Counted from the stretch's first letter, positions 37,219 to 46,206 are shown. The stretch: 64,000 bases of DNA from Cupriavidus taiwanensis LMG 19424 (GCF_000069785.1 NC_010528.1:1798001-1862000); one strand, 5' to 3'. Made by a program: numbers and translations. The notes: a model not told the origin generated them from the letters alone.

Positions 37219-37635
37219 TGGAAGTCACATCAGGGTAGCGGACAAAGCCGGCAGCGGCGCGGGCGGCTCACGCGCGCGGCGGGCTGGAGGGACGGCTCTG
37301 TCTCAGTATCGATGGCGCAAACGTCACCTGTCGGTGTGCCGCGGCACGGACCGGCAGCGGATGTGGCGACGGATATGCGGGATGCCCGCAATTGGCACGC
37401 CCGGGTATCCCAGTCACCATATCTCGCCGGGCGCACAACCAGATCAGGGAAAGACCGGTCCGGCGGGCCGCGGTGGCAGCCGTTATTTGAACACATCCGG
37501 ATGCGGTTGCCGGCGGTCATCGGGGAATCGGCAAGTCAATTTGCTGTCAAAAAGAGCCGTTGCCGGGGTTCGGGAATGTCATGTTTTCGTGATATAAAGC
37601 CGGACGCTCCGGCCATGTTCTAAAAGCGAAGCATT
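37219..37635. other. Intergenic region between alr and lplT
   Basis: A 417-bp divergent region that should hold both promoters. GATATAAAG at 37591-37599 could be a -10 for lplT, with a weak TTCGGG 18 bp upstream. I find no convincing ORF, RNA gene or repeat here. Confidence 0.5.
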
Positions 37636-37797
37636 ATGTCAATGACTGTCAGGCAGGCCTCACGGCGCCGCAGCGCAGCACCTGCGACACAATTCGACAC
37701 GGCCGCGGCACAAGGTTCCCTGCAAACCATGGCCTCTGCGGCCGGCACCAGCCTGCCCACCCTGAATGGAGCGCGCGATGGAGAGAAAGTCGACAGC

Positions 37798-39117
37798 ATG
37801 AAGAAGGGTTTTTACACCATCATGGCCGCGCAGTTTTTTTCCTCGCTGGCCGACAATGCCTTACTGATCGCCGCCATCGCCCTTCTCACCGAATTGCATT
37901 CCCCGCAGTGGATGACCCCGCTGCTCAAGCTGTTCTTCGTTCTCTCCTACGTCATTCTTGCCGCCTTCGTCGGCGCGTTCGCCGACTCGATGCCCAAGGG
38001 GCGGGTGATGCTCATCACCAACGCCATCAAGGTGGTTGGCTGCGCCATCATGATGTTCGGGCTGCACCCGCTGCTGGCCTATGGCGTGGTCGGCTTCGGC
38101 GCGGCGGCGTATTCGCCCGCCAAGTACGGCATCCTGACCGAGTTGCTGCCCCCCGAAAAACTGGTGCTGGCCAACGGCTGGATCGAGGGCCTGACGGTGG
38201 GCTCGATCATCCTTGGCACGGTGGTGGGCGGCGCGCTGATCTCCGTGCATGTCTCCAGCCTGCTGCTGCGCCTGGACCTGCCCTTTATCAATACGGGCAT
38301 CGACACGCCGGCCGAGGCCGCGATGGTGGTGATCATGCTGTTCTATGTGATCGCTTCGCTCTTCAACCTGTTCATTCCCGACACCGGCGCCCGCTATCCG
38401 GCGCAGGAAAAGAACCCGATCAAGCTGATCGCCGAGTTTGGCGACTGCTTCCTGGCGCTGTGGCGCGACAAGCTGGGCCAGATCTCGCTGGCGGTGACGA
38501 CCCTGTTCTGGGGCGTGGGCGCGACGCTGCAGTTCATCGTGCTGAAGTGGGCCGAGAAATCGCTGGGCCTGAACCTGTCCCAGGGCGCGCTGCTGCAGGC
38601 CGTGGTGGCGGTCGGCGTTGCCGTTGGCGCCATCCTGGCGGCGGCGCGCATTCCGCTGCGCAAGTCCCTGTCGGTGCTGCCGTTCGGCGTGGCGATGGGT
38701 GCCACGGTGATGCTGATGGCGTTCTACACCAAGGACGCCATGCCGCAGGTCACGCTCGACGTGCTGGGCCTGCACATGCCGCTGTACATGGCCATCGCCT
38801 ACGTGTTCCTGATGCTGGTGGGCGCGATGTCGGGCTATTTCGTGGTGCCGATGAACGCGCTGCTGCAGCATCGCGGCCATGTGCTGCTGTCGGCCGGGCA
38901 CTCGATCGCGGTGCAGAACTTCAATGAGAACGTCTCGGTGCTGCTGATGCTGTGCCTGTACGCGCTGCTGATCAAGCTCAACGTGCCGATCGGCGTGGTC
39001 ATCATCGCGCTGGGCCTGTTTATCTGCGTGACGATGGCGCTGGTGCTCAAGCTGCACAAGTACAACGTACGCACCTTCAACTCGCTGGCGATGATCGGCG
39101 AGGACAAGCATCACTAG
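37798..39117 (+). CDS. lplT: Lysophospholipid transporter LplT
   Basis: A 439-residue MFS-type flippase that brings lysophospholipids to the inner face of the inner membrane for reacylation. It begins KGFYTIMAAQFFSSLADNAL, the typical LplT N-terminus, with SPAKYGILTELLPPEKLVLA and VVPMNALLQHRGH later. An in-frame ATG at 37636 would add 54 residues of non-membrane, low-similarity sequence, so ATG 37798 is preferred. The usual partner aas is absent nearby. Confidence 0.9.
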   Translation: MKKGFYTIMAAQFFSSLADNALLIAAIALLTELHSPQWMTPLLKLFFVLSYVILAAFVGAFADSMPKGRVMLITNAIKVVGCAIMMFGLHPLLAYGVVGFGAAAYSPAKYGILTELLPPEKLVLANGWIEGLTVGSIILGTVVGGALISVHVSSLLLRLDLPFINTGIDTPAEAAMVVIMLFYVIASLFNLFIPDTGARYPAQEKNPIKLIAEFGDCFLALWRDKLGQISLAVTTLFWGVGATLQFIVLKWAEKSLGLNLSQGALLQAVVAVGVAVGAILAAARIPLRKSLSVLPFGVAMGATVMLMAFYTKDAMPQVTLDVLGLHMPLYMAIAYVFLMLVGAMSGYFVVPMNALLQHRGHVLLSAGHSIAVQNFNENVSVLLMLCLYALLIKLNVPIGVVIIALGLFICVTMALVLKLHKYNVRTFNSLAMIGEDKHH

Positions 39118-39159
39118 GCCCCTCACGGTGCGGCCGCGGCGGCGGCCGGCCAGCGCGCG

Positions 39160-40302
39160 TCAGGCGTCCTCCTGCCCCGCTGGCGCGCCTGCCCGCGGCG
39201 GCTCTTCCGTGCGCGCCAGCGCGCGCTCCTGCCACCCCGGCGGCACCACGAACCCGCGCGAGCATTCGCGCCACCAGCCCGGCGCCTGCGGCCCGGCCGG
39301 TTCCAGTTCGCACAGCATCACCGGCGACTCGCGGCGCCAGCCGCGGTCATGGCCAGGATCGGCGAAGCGCTGCGCCAGCAGCCCATGCAGCGTGCCGGCG
39401 TCCGCCGTGCCGGCTTCCGGCACCAGCGCGCCCGACAGCCACCCGGTACGCGGCAGGCGGCACCAGCGCAGCCCCGGGCGCGCGGCGGCGCGCGCGGCCC
39501 AGGCATCCAGCGTGGACCACCAGCCATGCAGGTGGTCCGGCGCGATACCCAGCGTGTCCAGTCCGGCCGGCACCTGGCCGTCGCGATAGAACAGCCACCC
39601 CAGCAGGTAAACCTCGCTGCGGTCGACGGTATGGCCAAGCGCGGCCCGCGCCTCGGCCGTATGCCCCAGCGGCAACTGCCGGTGCACGATATGACCGAGC
39701 TTGTCGCCCAGGCGGTCGACCAGGTTAGGCCCGACGAAATCCTGCGCCCGCGGCGGCTGGTGGCCGCCCGCCGCCATCAGGTAGAACTTGGCCGCCATCT
39801 CCCAGTGGACCACCGCGCCCGAGGCCAGATCGCGCCAGACAAAATCCAGCTCGCCGAGCGTGCGCACGCCGTGCCGGCTCGCGCGCCGCACCGGCACGTT
39901 GGCGGCCAGCAGCGACAGCCCCTGCATATGGCGCAAGGCAAAATGCAGCAGCCGCTCGGCATGCCGGCCCAGGCGCAGGCTGCGATTGGCGGGATCGAGG
40001 TCGGCATCGGCGGAAAACGCGGCGTGGCCGTCGGCCAGTTCGTCGATGGTGGCGGGCAGCGTGGCGGGATCCGCGCCTTCGAGCCAGTGCTGCCAGGCCT
40101 CGAGCGTCCCGGCTGGCCAGCGTGCCAGCGCGGCGCCGGGCACCACGTCCAGCAGCGGCGGCGACAGCGTGGTCCAGGCCAGGTCGCGCGCGCGTGCCGA
40201 CGCGGCACGGCGCCACAGCGGCGCGTGCGACGGCCCATGGCCGTCGCCGCCGCGGGTCAGGGAAAGGTCAGGCCCCAGCTCCCGCACGGTCGTGGACCTC
40301 AC
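39160..40302 (-). CDS. DUF1853 family protein
   Basis: A 380-residue soluble protein of the uncharacterised DUF1853 family, recognised by ARDLAWTTLSPPLLD near the N-terminus, LGRHAERLLHFAL, and the core GVRTLGELDFVWRD with VVHWEMAAKFYLM. This pattern resembles a nuclease-like core (ELDF...E.K), but that is speculative. The GTG start at 40302 overlaps the uracil-DNA glycosylase gene by 35 bp; GTG 40287 is another option. It is last in the tsaB-rimI-udg operon. Confidence 0.85.
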   Translation of the reverse strand: MRSTTVRELGPDLSLTRGGDGHGPSHAPLWRRAASARARDLAWTTLSPPLLDVVPGAALARWPAGTLEAWQHWLEGADPATLPATIDELADGHAAFSADADLDPANRSLRLGRHAERLLHFALRHMQGLSLLAANVPVRRASRHGVRTLGELDFVWRDLASGAVVHWEMAAKFYLMAAGGHQPPRAQDFVGPNLVDRLGDKLGHIVHRQLPLGHTAEARAALGHTVDRSEVYLLGWLFYRDGQVPAGLDTLGIAPDHLHGWWSTLDAWAARAAARPGLRWCRLPRTGWLSGALVPEAGTADAGTLHGLLAQRFADPGHDRGWRRESPVMLCELEPAGPQAPGWWRECSRGFVVPPGWQERALARTEEPPRAGAPAGQEDA

Positions 40303-41137
40303 GGGCCAGGCACAGGTCTTCCCAGGCGCGCGCCTTGTCGGTCAGCGTGCGCAGCAGGTAGGCGGGATGGTAGGTCACCACCACGGGAATGCCTTCGTAC
40401 ACATGCACGGTGCCGCGCAGCTTGCCGATCGGCGTGGTGGTGCGCAGCAGCGATTGCGCGGCGAAGCGGCCCAGTACCACGATCACGCGGGGCCGGACCA
40501 GCGCAATCTGCCGGCGCAGGAAGGGCTCGCACTGCGCCACTTCCTCCGGTTCCGGGTTGCGGTTGCCGGGCGGGCGGCACTTGAGCACGTTGGCAATGAA
40601 CACATTGCGCCCGCGTGCCAGCCCGAGCGCGCCGAGCATGTTGTCGAGCAGCTTGCCGGCCTGGCCGACGAACGGCTCGCCCTGCAGGTCTTCGTTCTCG
40701 CCGGGGGCTTCGCCCACCAGCATCCATTCCGCCTGGCGCGCGCCCACGCCGAACACCGTGTTGGTACGCGTCCGGCACAGCCCGCAGGCAGTGCAGCCCG
40801 CCACCGCGGCGTCCAGCGCCGGCCAGTCCATCGTGGCGATGGCGGCTTCACGTTCCCCCTGGACATCGGCGGCGCCGGGGCCTGCAGGCACCGGTTCCGG
40901 CGCCACCTGTTCATCGGCTGCCGGCTGCGCCACCGCTGCGTCCGGGAGCGCCTCCGGATAATCGACCGCTGCCGCTGCTGCCGCCGGGGCAGTCATTACC
41001 GCCGCGGGCGGCTCGGCTGCCGGCACCGCGGCCGGCTGCGCCGCTGCGTCGGGCTGCGCCTGCCCTGCCCTGGGCTCGCGCGGAAGCCATTCGGTCGGAA
41101 TGCCCAGCACCTCGAGGAACTGCGCACGGCGGCTCAT
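40268..41137 (-). CDS. Family 4-type uracil-DNA glycosylase
   Basis: A 289-residue protein that should remove uracil from DNA. After a long Ala/Pro-rich N-terminal linker (about residues 25-95) comes the catalytic domain with four iron-sulfur Cys candidates ([15 protein letters not shown] and VAQCEPF), the active-site motif [20 protein letters not shown] and the DNA-binding motif [10 protein letters not shown]. The linker is unusual for the thermophilic enzymes but common in proteobacterial ones. It overlaps rimI by ATGA. Confidence 0.92.
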   Translation of the reverse strand: MSRRAQFLEVLGIPTEWLPREPRAGQAQPDAAAQPAAVPAAEPPAAVMTAPAAAAAAVDYPEALPDAAVAQPAADEQVAPEPVPAGPGAADVQGEREAAIATMDWPALDAAVAGCTACGLCRTRTNTVFGVGARQAEWMLVGEAPGENEDLQGEPFVGQAGKLLDNMLGALGLARGRNVFIANVLKCRPPGNRNPEPEEVAQCEPFLRRQIALVRPRVIVVLGRFAAQSLLRTTTPIGKLRGTVHVYEGIPVVVTYHPAYLLRTLTDKARAWEDLCLAREVHDRAGAGA

Positions 41138-41694
41138 GCCTGGCCCTCCGTGCCTTCGTTGGCGGCATCGTGCGCCGGCCAGGCGCGGCGCAACACCAGC
41201 GCGTCCTCGCGCTTGCCGCCGGGCGCCGGGTAATAGCCCTTGCGGCGCCCGATCTCGGCAAACCCGGCCGCCTGGTACAGCGCAATCGCACCGGTATTGG
41301 AGGGCCGCACTTCCAGCAGCATGGTGTGGATGCGGTGCGCATGCGAGGTAGCCAGCGCCACCGCGAGCATCAGGCGGCCCAGCCCCTGGCGCTGGCGCTG
41401 CGGCTCGACCGTGATGTTGAGCAGGTGCATTTCATCGACCACCGGCATCAGCATGGCATACGCCACCAGCGTGCCCACCGGGTCGCGCAGAGTCAGCCCG
41501 AGATGCCCGGACTTGACCGAGTTCTCGAAGTTGCCGCGCGTCCACGGATGGCTGTAGGCGCGCGCCTCGATGGCCGCCACCGCCTGCAGGTCCAGCGCGC
41601 TCATGCGGCCCAGCGACCAGCCCTCCGGCAGCGCCGGCATGGCCGGCACCGCGGGCCAGGCGTGGCGGTCCTCGAGGGGGTACGCGGCGCTCAT
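41134..41694 (-). CDS. rimI: Ribosomal protein bS18 N-alanine acetyltransferase
   Basis: A 186-residue GNAT enzyme that acetylates the N-terminal Ala of ribosomal protein S18. The acetyl-CoA loop is RQRQGLGRLML, and HPWTRGNFENSVKSGH and LLEVRPSNTGAIALYQAAGF are typical of RimI. An N-terminal extension of about 25 residues precedes the domain. It overlaps both tsaB (ATGA, 41691-41694) and the glycosylase gene (ATGA), so the three are coupled. Confidence 0.92.
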   Translation of the reverse strand: MSAAYPLEDRHAWPAVPAMPALPEGWSLGRMSALDLQAVAAIEARAYSHPWTRGNFENSVKSGHLGLTLRDPVGTLVAYAMLMPVVDEMHLLNITVEPQRQRQGLGRLMLAVALATSHAHRIHTMLLEVRPSNTGAIALYQAAGFAEIGRRKGYYPAPGGKREDALVLRRAWPAHDAANEGTEGQA

Positions 41695-42446
41695 GATGCG
41701 CTCCCCGGCTGGGCCGCCGCGCGCGCCGCCGCAACGGCCTCGCGTTCGGCGATGGTCTGGGCGACCTTGTCGCGCAGGTAGACCGGCATGGCCTGGTCGG
41801 CGTCGATGGCCTCGCCGCGCGCCAGCGCGCGCAGCGCGATGGCAACCATCGGCTGCGCATGGGGCATGGCTTCGGGCAGCACGCGGGCGGCGCGGCCCAG
41901 GCCGGCCAGCCGCTCGCCGAAGACCGCCGACGCATTGCCGGCCAGCCAGAATTCGCCCGCAGGCAAGGCCACGGTTTCCGGCGCGCCGACCTGCATCGGC
42001 GTGAGTCCGGCCCACTCCTGCGCGGCGGCATTCCAGCCGAACGCGGCCGCATAGGCCTCGTCCATGCGCGCGTCCAGCGCCACCAGCACCGCGGTGCCGT
42101 CCGGCAGCGCCGGCGTGGCGGCACGGGTGCGCTCGGCGCAGGCCATCAGGGTATTGACGGGCACCACCGGCAGCCCGGCGCCGAACGCCAGCCCCTGCGC
42201 CACGCCGCAGGCGGTGCGCAGCCCGGTGAACGACCCCGGGCCGGCGCCGAAGGCGATGGCCGCGCAATCGGCCAGCGCAATGCCCGCCTCGGCCAGCAAT
42301 TCGCCGGCGACCGGCAGCACGCGCGCCGACGAGCGTGCGCCGGTGTGCTCATGGCGCACCAGGCACTCGATGCCGGCGCCTGCCGCGCGTCCGAGCGCGA
42401 CCGAGCACCACTCCGTAGAAGTTTCAACAGCAAGAATCCAGGACAT
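41691..42446 (-). CDS. tsaB: tRNA t6A modification protein TsaB
   Basis: A 251-residue ASKHA-fold protein that partners TsaD in making N6-threonylcarbamoyladenosine at A37 of ANN-decoding tRNAs. It starts SWILAVETSTEWCSVALG and contains AFGAGPGSFTGLRTACGVAQ, both diagnostic. It is the first gene of the leftward operon and divergent from the acyl-CoA-binding protein gene. Confidence 0.95.
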   Translation of the reverse strand: MSWILAVETSTEWCSVALGRAAGAGIECLVRHEHTGARSSARVLPVAGELLAEAGIALADCAAIAFGAGPGSFTGLRTACGVAQGLAFGAGLPVVPVNTLMACAERTRAATPALPDGTAVLVALDARMDEAYAAAFGWNAAAQEWAGLTPMQVGAPETVALPAGEFWLAGNASAVFGERLAGLGRAARVLPEAMPHAQPMVAIALRALARGEAIDADQAMPVYLRDKVAQTIAEREAVAAARAAAQPGSAS

Positions 42447-42574
42447 GGCGCGATTGTATCCGTTGGGCCCGGAATCGAGGGCTTCTTCGGTTTTATACGG
42501 ACGGCGCGGCCGCGCGGGGCGGCTATCATCGGGCTGCATTTTCGCAACCCAGACAGTCCACACGGAGAAACCCC

Positions 42575-42844
42575 ATGAGCGACCTGCAGGCACGCTTCGA
42601 ACAGGCCCAGATCGACGTCAAGCAACTGAGCGAGCGCCCCAGCAATATGTCCCTGCTGCGCCTGTACGCGCTGTTCAAGCAAGGCAGCGAGGGCGATGCC
42701 CACGGCGACAAGCCCGGCATGACCGATTTCGTCGGCCGCTACAAGTTCGAAGCGTGGGAAGCGCTGCGCGGCACGGCGCGCGAACAGGCGATGGAGCAAT
42801 ACATCGCGCTGGTGGAAGAACTGCGCAGCGGCGCGGCCAGCTGA
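42575..42844 (+). CDS. Acyl-CoA-binding protein
   Basis: An 89-residue four-helix ACBP, a cytosolic carrier of long-chain acyl-CoA. The family core is clear: LRLYALFKQGSEGDA with GDKPGM and KFEAWEALRGTAREQAM, including the Tyr and Lys residues that contact CoA. ACBP is mostly eukaryotic and restricted in bacteria. It is monocistronic, with a divergent tsaB and a convergent MFS gene 25 bp away. Confidence 0.95.
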   Translation: MSDLQARFEQAQIDVKQLSERPSNMSLLRLYALFKQGSEGDAHGDKPGMTDFVGRYKFEAWEALRGTAREQAMEQYIALVEELRSGAAS

Positions 42845-42869
42845 ACGGCTACGGAATCGCCCGGCGCCC

Positions 42870-44351
42870 TCAGGCCGCCGGCACCGGGCGCGGGCGGATG
42901 CGCCAGGCCGCCAGCATGGCGCTGGCGATCACCACGCCCACCGCCAGGAAGGTTTCGTCGAAGGCGCGGATGCGCGCCGCCTGGACCGCAGTGTCGCCGG
43001 CCTGGCCCAGCAGCGCGCCATGCCCGGCCAGCCGCCACTGCAGCCCCACCCCGGCCAGGCTCACGCCGATGGCCCCGCCCAGCTGCCGCAGGAAGTTGAT
43101 GCAGCTCGAACCCTGCGCGATCAGCGTGAAGTCGACCCCGCGCATCGCACCCAGCGTGAGCGATGGCAGGATGCAGCCCAGGCCGATCCGTCCCAGTACC
43201 GCCAGCCCCACCAGCACCAGGTATGGCGTCGCGCGCGAGCCCAGCGCCATCAGCAGGAACGACAACGACAGCAGCGCCAGCCCGAACGACACCTGCACAT
43301 GCGGCGGGATCCGGTGCGTGAAGCGCCCCGCCACCGCAATTGTCAGCGCCAGCACCACACCCGCCGGGAACAGCACCAGGCCGGCCCGCGACGGCGTGTA
43401 TTCCAGCGCCATCTGCATATAGACCGGCAGCAGGTAGGTCGAGCCGAACAGGCCCGCGCCATAGATGAAGGCCACCACCGCGCCCGCCGCGAACTGCCGG
43501 TAGCTGTAGAGGCGCATATTCATCAGCGGATACGCCGCGCGCAGCTGCCACATCACGAAGGCCGCCAGCATCAGCACGCCGAAGCCCGACAGCGCCAGGC
43601 CCGCCGGCACGCTCTCGCGCATTTCCACCACGCCGTTGAGCAGGCTGACCGTGGCGATGCCGGCCAGGCCCAGCCCACGCCAGTCCAGCGGCTGGCGCTC
43701 GCCCATCATGATCGAGTCCACCGCCATGAAGCGGCGCGCCATCAGCACGGCCAGCAGCGTCAGCGGCACCACCACGAAGAAGATCGAGCGCCAGCCGAAC
43801 GCCTCGACCAGGAACCCGCCCAGGCTGGGCCCCAGCGCCGGCGCCAGCACCACGCCGAAGCCGAACATGCTGATCGCCTTGCCCTGCTCGCGTTCCTCGA
43901 ACACCCGCAGGATCAGGATATTGGGCAACGGCTGCATGATGCCGGCGGCGATGCCCTCGGCCACGCGCATGGCGATCATTACGCCGTAGGTGGGCGAGAA
44001 ACCGCCCAGCAGCCCGCCCGCGCCCAGCAGCAGCGACGCGCCCAGGAAGGTGCGCCGCAGCCCGTAGCGGTTCAGCAGCCACGGGGTCAGCAGCATCGAC
44101 AGCGTCATCGCGATCATGAAGCTGGCCGCGACCCACTGCGCACGCTCCTGCCCCAGCACGAAATGCCGGCTCAGGTCCGGAATGGCCACATTGACGATGG
44201 TGGACGAGACGATCGACGAGATCGTGCCCAGCATCAGCGTCGCCAGCACCAGCCAGCGCAGCCGTTCGCCGTAGCGCGCGCGCAGCGCCTGGCGGGTCGG
44301 CAGACCCGTCCGCTGGCCGGAACCCTCCGGCGTGGCGGGGCCCTCGCTCAC
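42870..44351 (-). CDS. DHA2-family MFS multidrug transporter (EmrB-like)
   Basis: A 493-residue, fourteen-helix MFS efflux pump of the drug:H+ antiporter-2 family. Motifs are TIVNVAIPDLSRHF, TPWLLNRYGLRRTFLG and the antiporter motif region LGPSLGGFLVEAFGWRSIFF. There is no EmrA-type adaptor gene next to it. The GTG start overlaps the stop of the SRPBCC gene as GTGA, so the two are coupled, an unusual pairing. Confidence 0.92.
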   Translation of the reverse strand: MSEGPATPEGSGQRTGLPTRQALRARYGERLRWLVLATLMLGTISSIVSSTIVNVAIPDLSRHFVLGQERAQWVAASFMIAMTLSMLLTPWLLNRYGLRRTFLGASLLLGAGGLLGGFSPTYGVMIAMRVAEGIAAGIMQPLPNILILRVFEEREQGKAISMFGFGVVLAPALGPSLGGFLVEAFGWRSIFFVVVPLTLLAVLMARRFMAVDSIMMGERQPLDWRGLGLAGIATVSLLNGVVEMRESVPAGLALSGFGVLMLAAFVMWQLRAAYPLMNMRLYSYRQFAAGAVVAFIYGAGLFGSTYLLPVYMQMALEYTPSRAGLVLFPAGVVLALTIAVAGRFTHRIPPHVQVSFGLALLSLSFLLMALGSRATPYLVLVGLAVLGRIGLGCILPSLTLGAMRGVDFTLIAQGSSCINFLRQLGGAIGVSLAGVGLQWRLAGHGALLGQAGDTAVQAARIRAFDETFLAVGVVIASAMLAAWRIRPRPVPAA

Positions 44352-44824
44352 CCCAGCCGCCCGGTGTCGGCGATCTCGCGGATCTTGCGGACGGTGTCGA
44401 TGTCGGCCGCGTGGTAGGCCGACTTGACGATCTCGGCATAGCGGTCGTCGCCGCTGGCATCGACCGCCGGCATGGTGGTGTCGTAGATAAAGCGCAGCAG
44501 CAGCGCGCCCGGCCCCGGGGTCTCGATCGCCATGGTGAGCGTGCCGCCGGCATGCTCGGCCGTCGCCGCGGTTTCATAGCGCACCAGCCGGCGCGGCTCA
44601 TAGACCACGTGATCCTCGATCGACGCTTCGCCGAAATGCAGCACGCGATCGATCCAGTTCTCGCCGCGGTCCACCACCTCGGCGCTGTCCAGGCCCAGCA
44701 CGAACAGCTCGGGAGACTCGGCGCGCAGCACCAGGCCCTGCCAAAGCTGATCGGCGGTCAGTGGCTCCAGCTGCGGGTTGCCCGGATCGTTGATCTCAAC
44801 CAAGTGCTCAAAACGCAACTTCAC
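44348..44824 (-). CDS. SRPBCC/DUF1857 (AtaL-like) protein
   Basis: A 158-residue START/SRPBCC-fold protein, recognisable by KLRFEHLVEINDP, LTADQLWQGLVLRAE and the ligand-cavity strands RFIYDTTMPA. Such proteins bind hydrophobic small molecules; AtaL-like members are often of unknown function. GTG 44824 is preceded by GGGAGA. It overlaps the MFS pump start, so a shared hydrophobic ligand is possible but unproven. Confidence 0.85.
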   Translation of the reverse strand: MKLRFEHLVEINDPGNPQLEPLTADQLWQGLVLRAESPELFVLGLDSAEVVDRGENWIDRVLHFGEASIEDHVVYEPRRLVRYETAATAEHAGGTLTMAIETPGPGALLLRFIYDTTMPAVDASGDDRYAEIVKSAYHAADIDTVRKIREIADTGRLG

Positions 44825-44855
44825 TCTCCCGTTTGCGATAAGTCGATATTATGAA

Positions 44856-44883
44856 GTCTCCGCGTATTCGCGAGACCTTTTTG
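44856..44883 (+). terminator. Hairpin with T-run upstream of the SRPBCC gene
   Basis: GTCTCCGCG-TATT-CGCGAGAC, with one bulged C, is followed by CTTTTTG. No plus-strand gene ends nearby, so its role is unclear. Confidence 0.35.
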
Positions 44884-44986
44884 TCTGCGCAGTGCAACAT
44901 GGTTGACCCGAGCCTTCCCACATATCGACCAGACTTCGCGCAGACTGGAGCCCCCCGCCGTCACCCGGCGCCCGGCTGAAACATCA

Positions 44987-45009
44987 CTCCTGACAGCAGG
45001 TGTCAGGAG
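44987..45009. promoter_or_regulatory. Perfect inverted repeat upstream of the VOC gene
   Basis: CTCCTGACA and TGTCAGGAG are perfect 9-bp inverted repeats around GCAGG, 51 bp before the VOC start. It may be an operator or a leader hairpin. Confidence 0.5.
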
Positions 45010-45060
45010 ACCCGGCGCACAATGCGGCCGCTTTCACACGGAACGCTGCAGGAGGCTGTG

Positions 45061-45468
45061 ATGGAGTTGCTCATCAATATCGACGTCGAGGATCTGCCGC
45101 GCGGCATCGACTTCTACGCGCAGGGGCTGGGATTGCGCCTGAACCGCAAGCTGTTCGACGGCACCGTCGCCGAGATGCTCGGCGGCAATACCCCGATCTA
45201 CCTGCTCGCCAAGCCCGCGGGCACGCGCCCCACCACGCGCGCCGCGACCCGGCGCGACTATCGCCGCCACTGGACGCCGGTTCACCTCGACTTCGTCGTC
45301 GCGGACCTCGACCAGGCCATCGAACGCGCGCTCGAGGCCGGCGCCGAGATCGAGGACTGGCCGCAGGAGTATGCCTGGGGCCGCCAGGCCACGCTGTCGG
45401 ACCCGTTCGGGCACGGGCTGTGTTTTGTCGAATGGAAGGGCCAGGGGTACGGGGCGGTGGCCGACTGA
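45061..45468 (+). CDS. VOC-family (glyoxalase/bleomycin-resistance-like) protein
   Basis: A 135-residue vicinal-oxygen-chelate protein with two beta-alpha-beta-beta-beta modules. The first strand is ELLINIDVEDLPRGIDFYAQ, and HLDFVVADLDQAIERALEAG and DPFGHGLCFVEWKG form the second module; His and Glu candidates for metal binding are present. The function could be lyase, dioxygenase or drug binding. ATG 45061 follows AGGAGG-like sequence (CAGGAGGCTGTG). The upstream ATG 45022 lies beyond the ribosome site. Confidence 0.88.
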   Translation: MELLINIDVEDLPRGIDFYAQGLGLRLNRKLFDGTVAEMLGGNTPIYLLAKPAGTRPTTRAATRRDYRRHWTPVHLDFVVADLDQAIERALEAGAEIEDWPQEYAWGRQATLSDPFGHGLCFVEWKGQGYGAVAD

Positions 45469-45630
45469 GCCGCCGCGCGCGGCACGGGCGTTTTCGGACG
45501 ATTCGCCTGTCGGCGGCTGCGCCGGGATGTCACATTTCCATCCAGTGTCGTGCCTGCCTGTTTCCTTGATGTCCGTGGTGTAATAACATTGTGCTGACGC
45601 CACTACTGGCCACACCATGAGCAACAAGAC

Positions 45631-45879
45631 ATGAAGGCAACGATCCGCAAGATGGGGAACTCGCAAGGTGTCCTGATCCCCAAGGCAATCCTGGCACAGC
45701 TGGGTCTGGAGAATGAAGTGGAAATGGAAATCGTGAATGACACGCTGGTGCTGCGCCGGCCCCGGCAGACACCGCGGCAAGGCTGGGCCGAAGCCAGCCG
45801 GCAGATCGCCGCGGACGGCGACGACACCCCGGTGCTGGGCGAGCTGCCCAACGCCGACGACGCGGAGCTGAAATGGTAG
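45631..45879 (+). CDS. mazE: MazE-like antitoxin
   Basis: An 82-residue AbrB/MazE-type swapped-hairpin DNA-binding protein, with KATIRKMGNSQGVLIPKAIL at the N-terminus and an acidic C-terminal tail (PNADDAELKW) of the kind that blocks the toxin. It overlaps the toxin gene by 7 bp, the usual order of antitoxin then toxin. The pair probably autoregulates. Confidence 0.93.
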   Translation: MKATIRKMGNSQGVLIPKAILAQLGLENEVEMEIVNDTLVLRRPRQTPRQGWAEASRQIAADGDDTPVLGELPNADDAELKW

Positions 45880-46193
45880 CGCGCGGCGATGTCTGGCTGG
45901 TCGCGCTCGATCCCACCGTCGGCAGCGAGGTCGAGAAGACACGCCCATGCGTCATCCTGTCTCCGCCCGAAATGCACGACTACCTGCGCACCGTGACCGT
46001 GGCGCCGATGACCACAGGCAGCCGGCCGGCACCGTTTCGCATCCCGGTGACCTTCCAGCGCAAGACGGGCCTGATCCTGCTGGACCAGCTGCGCACCGTC
46101 GACAAGTCGCGGCTGGTGAAGCGGGCGGGCGGCCTGAGTGACCGGACCGTGGCAGACACCTTGCGGACCTTGCGGGAAGTCTTCGCGGACTAA
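45873..46193 (+). CDS. mazF: MazF/PemK-family mRNA interferase toxin
   Basis: A 106-residue endoribonuclease toxin. The N-terminus VARGDVWLVALDPTVGSEVE and TRPCVILSP are typical, with the catalytic Arg in the KTRP loop and a Thr in VTVAPMTTG. It should cleave single-stranded mRNA at short sites; the site cannot be predicted from sequence. The translation start lies inside the antitoxin gene, giving coupled synthesis. Confidence 0.93.
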   Translation: MVARGDVWLVALDPTVGSEVEKTRPCVILSPPEMHDYLRTVTVAPMTTGSRPAPFRIPVTFQRKTGLILLDQLRTVDKSRLVKRAGGLSDRTVADTLRTLREVFAD

Positions 46194-46206
46194 GCCGCGA
46201 TGCAAA

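Noticed and set aside
37636..37797. A 54-residue N-terminal extension of LplT
   Set aside because: It is Ser/Ala/Arg-rich, has no membrane segment and is absent from the LplT family; ATG 37798 fits the conserved start.
42870..44351. An EmrAB-type tripartite pump
   Set aside because: No EmrA-like adaptor or outer-membrane channel gene is adjacent; only a SRPBCC protein is coupled.
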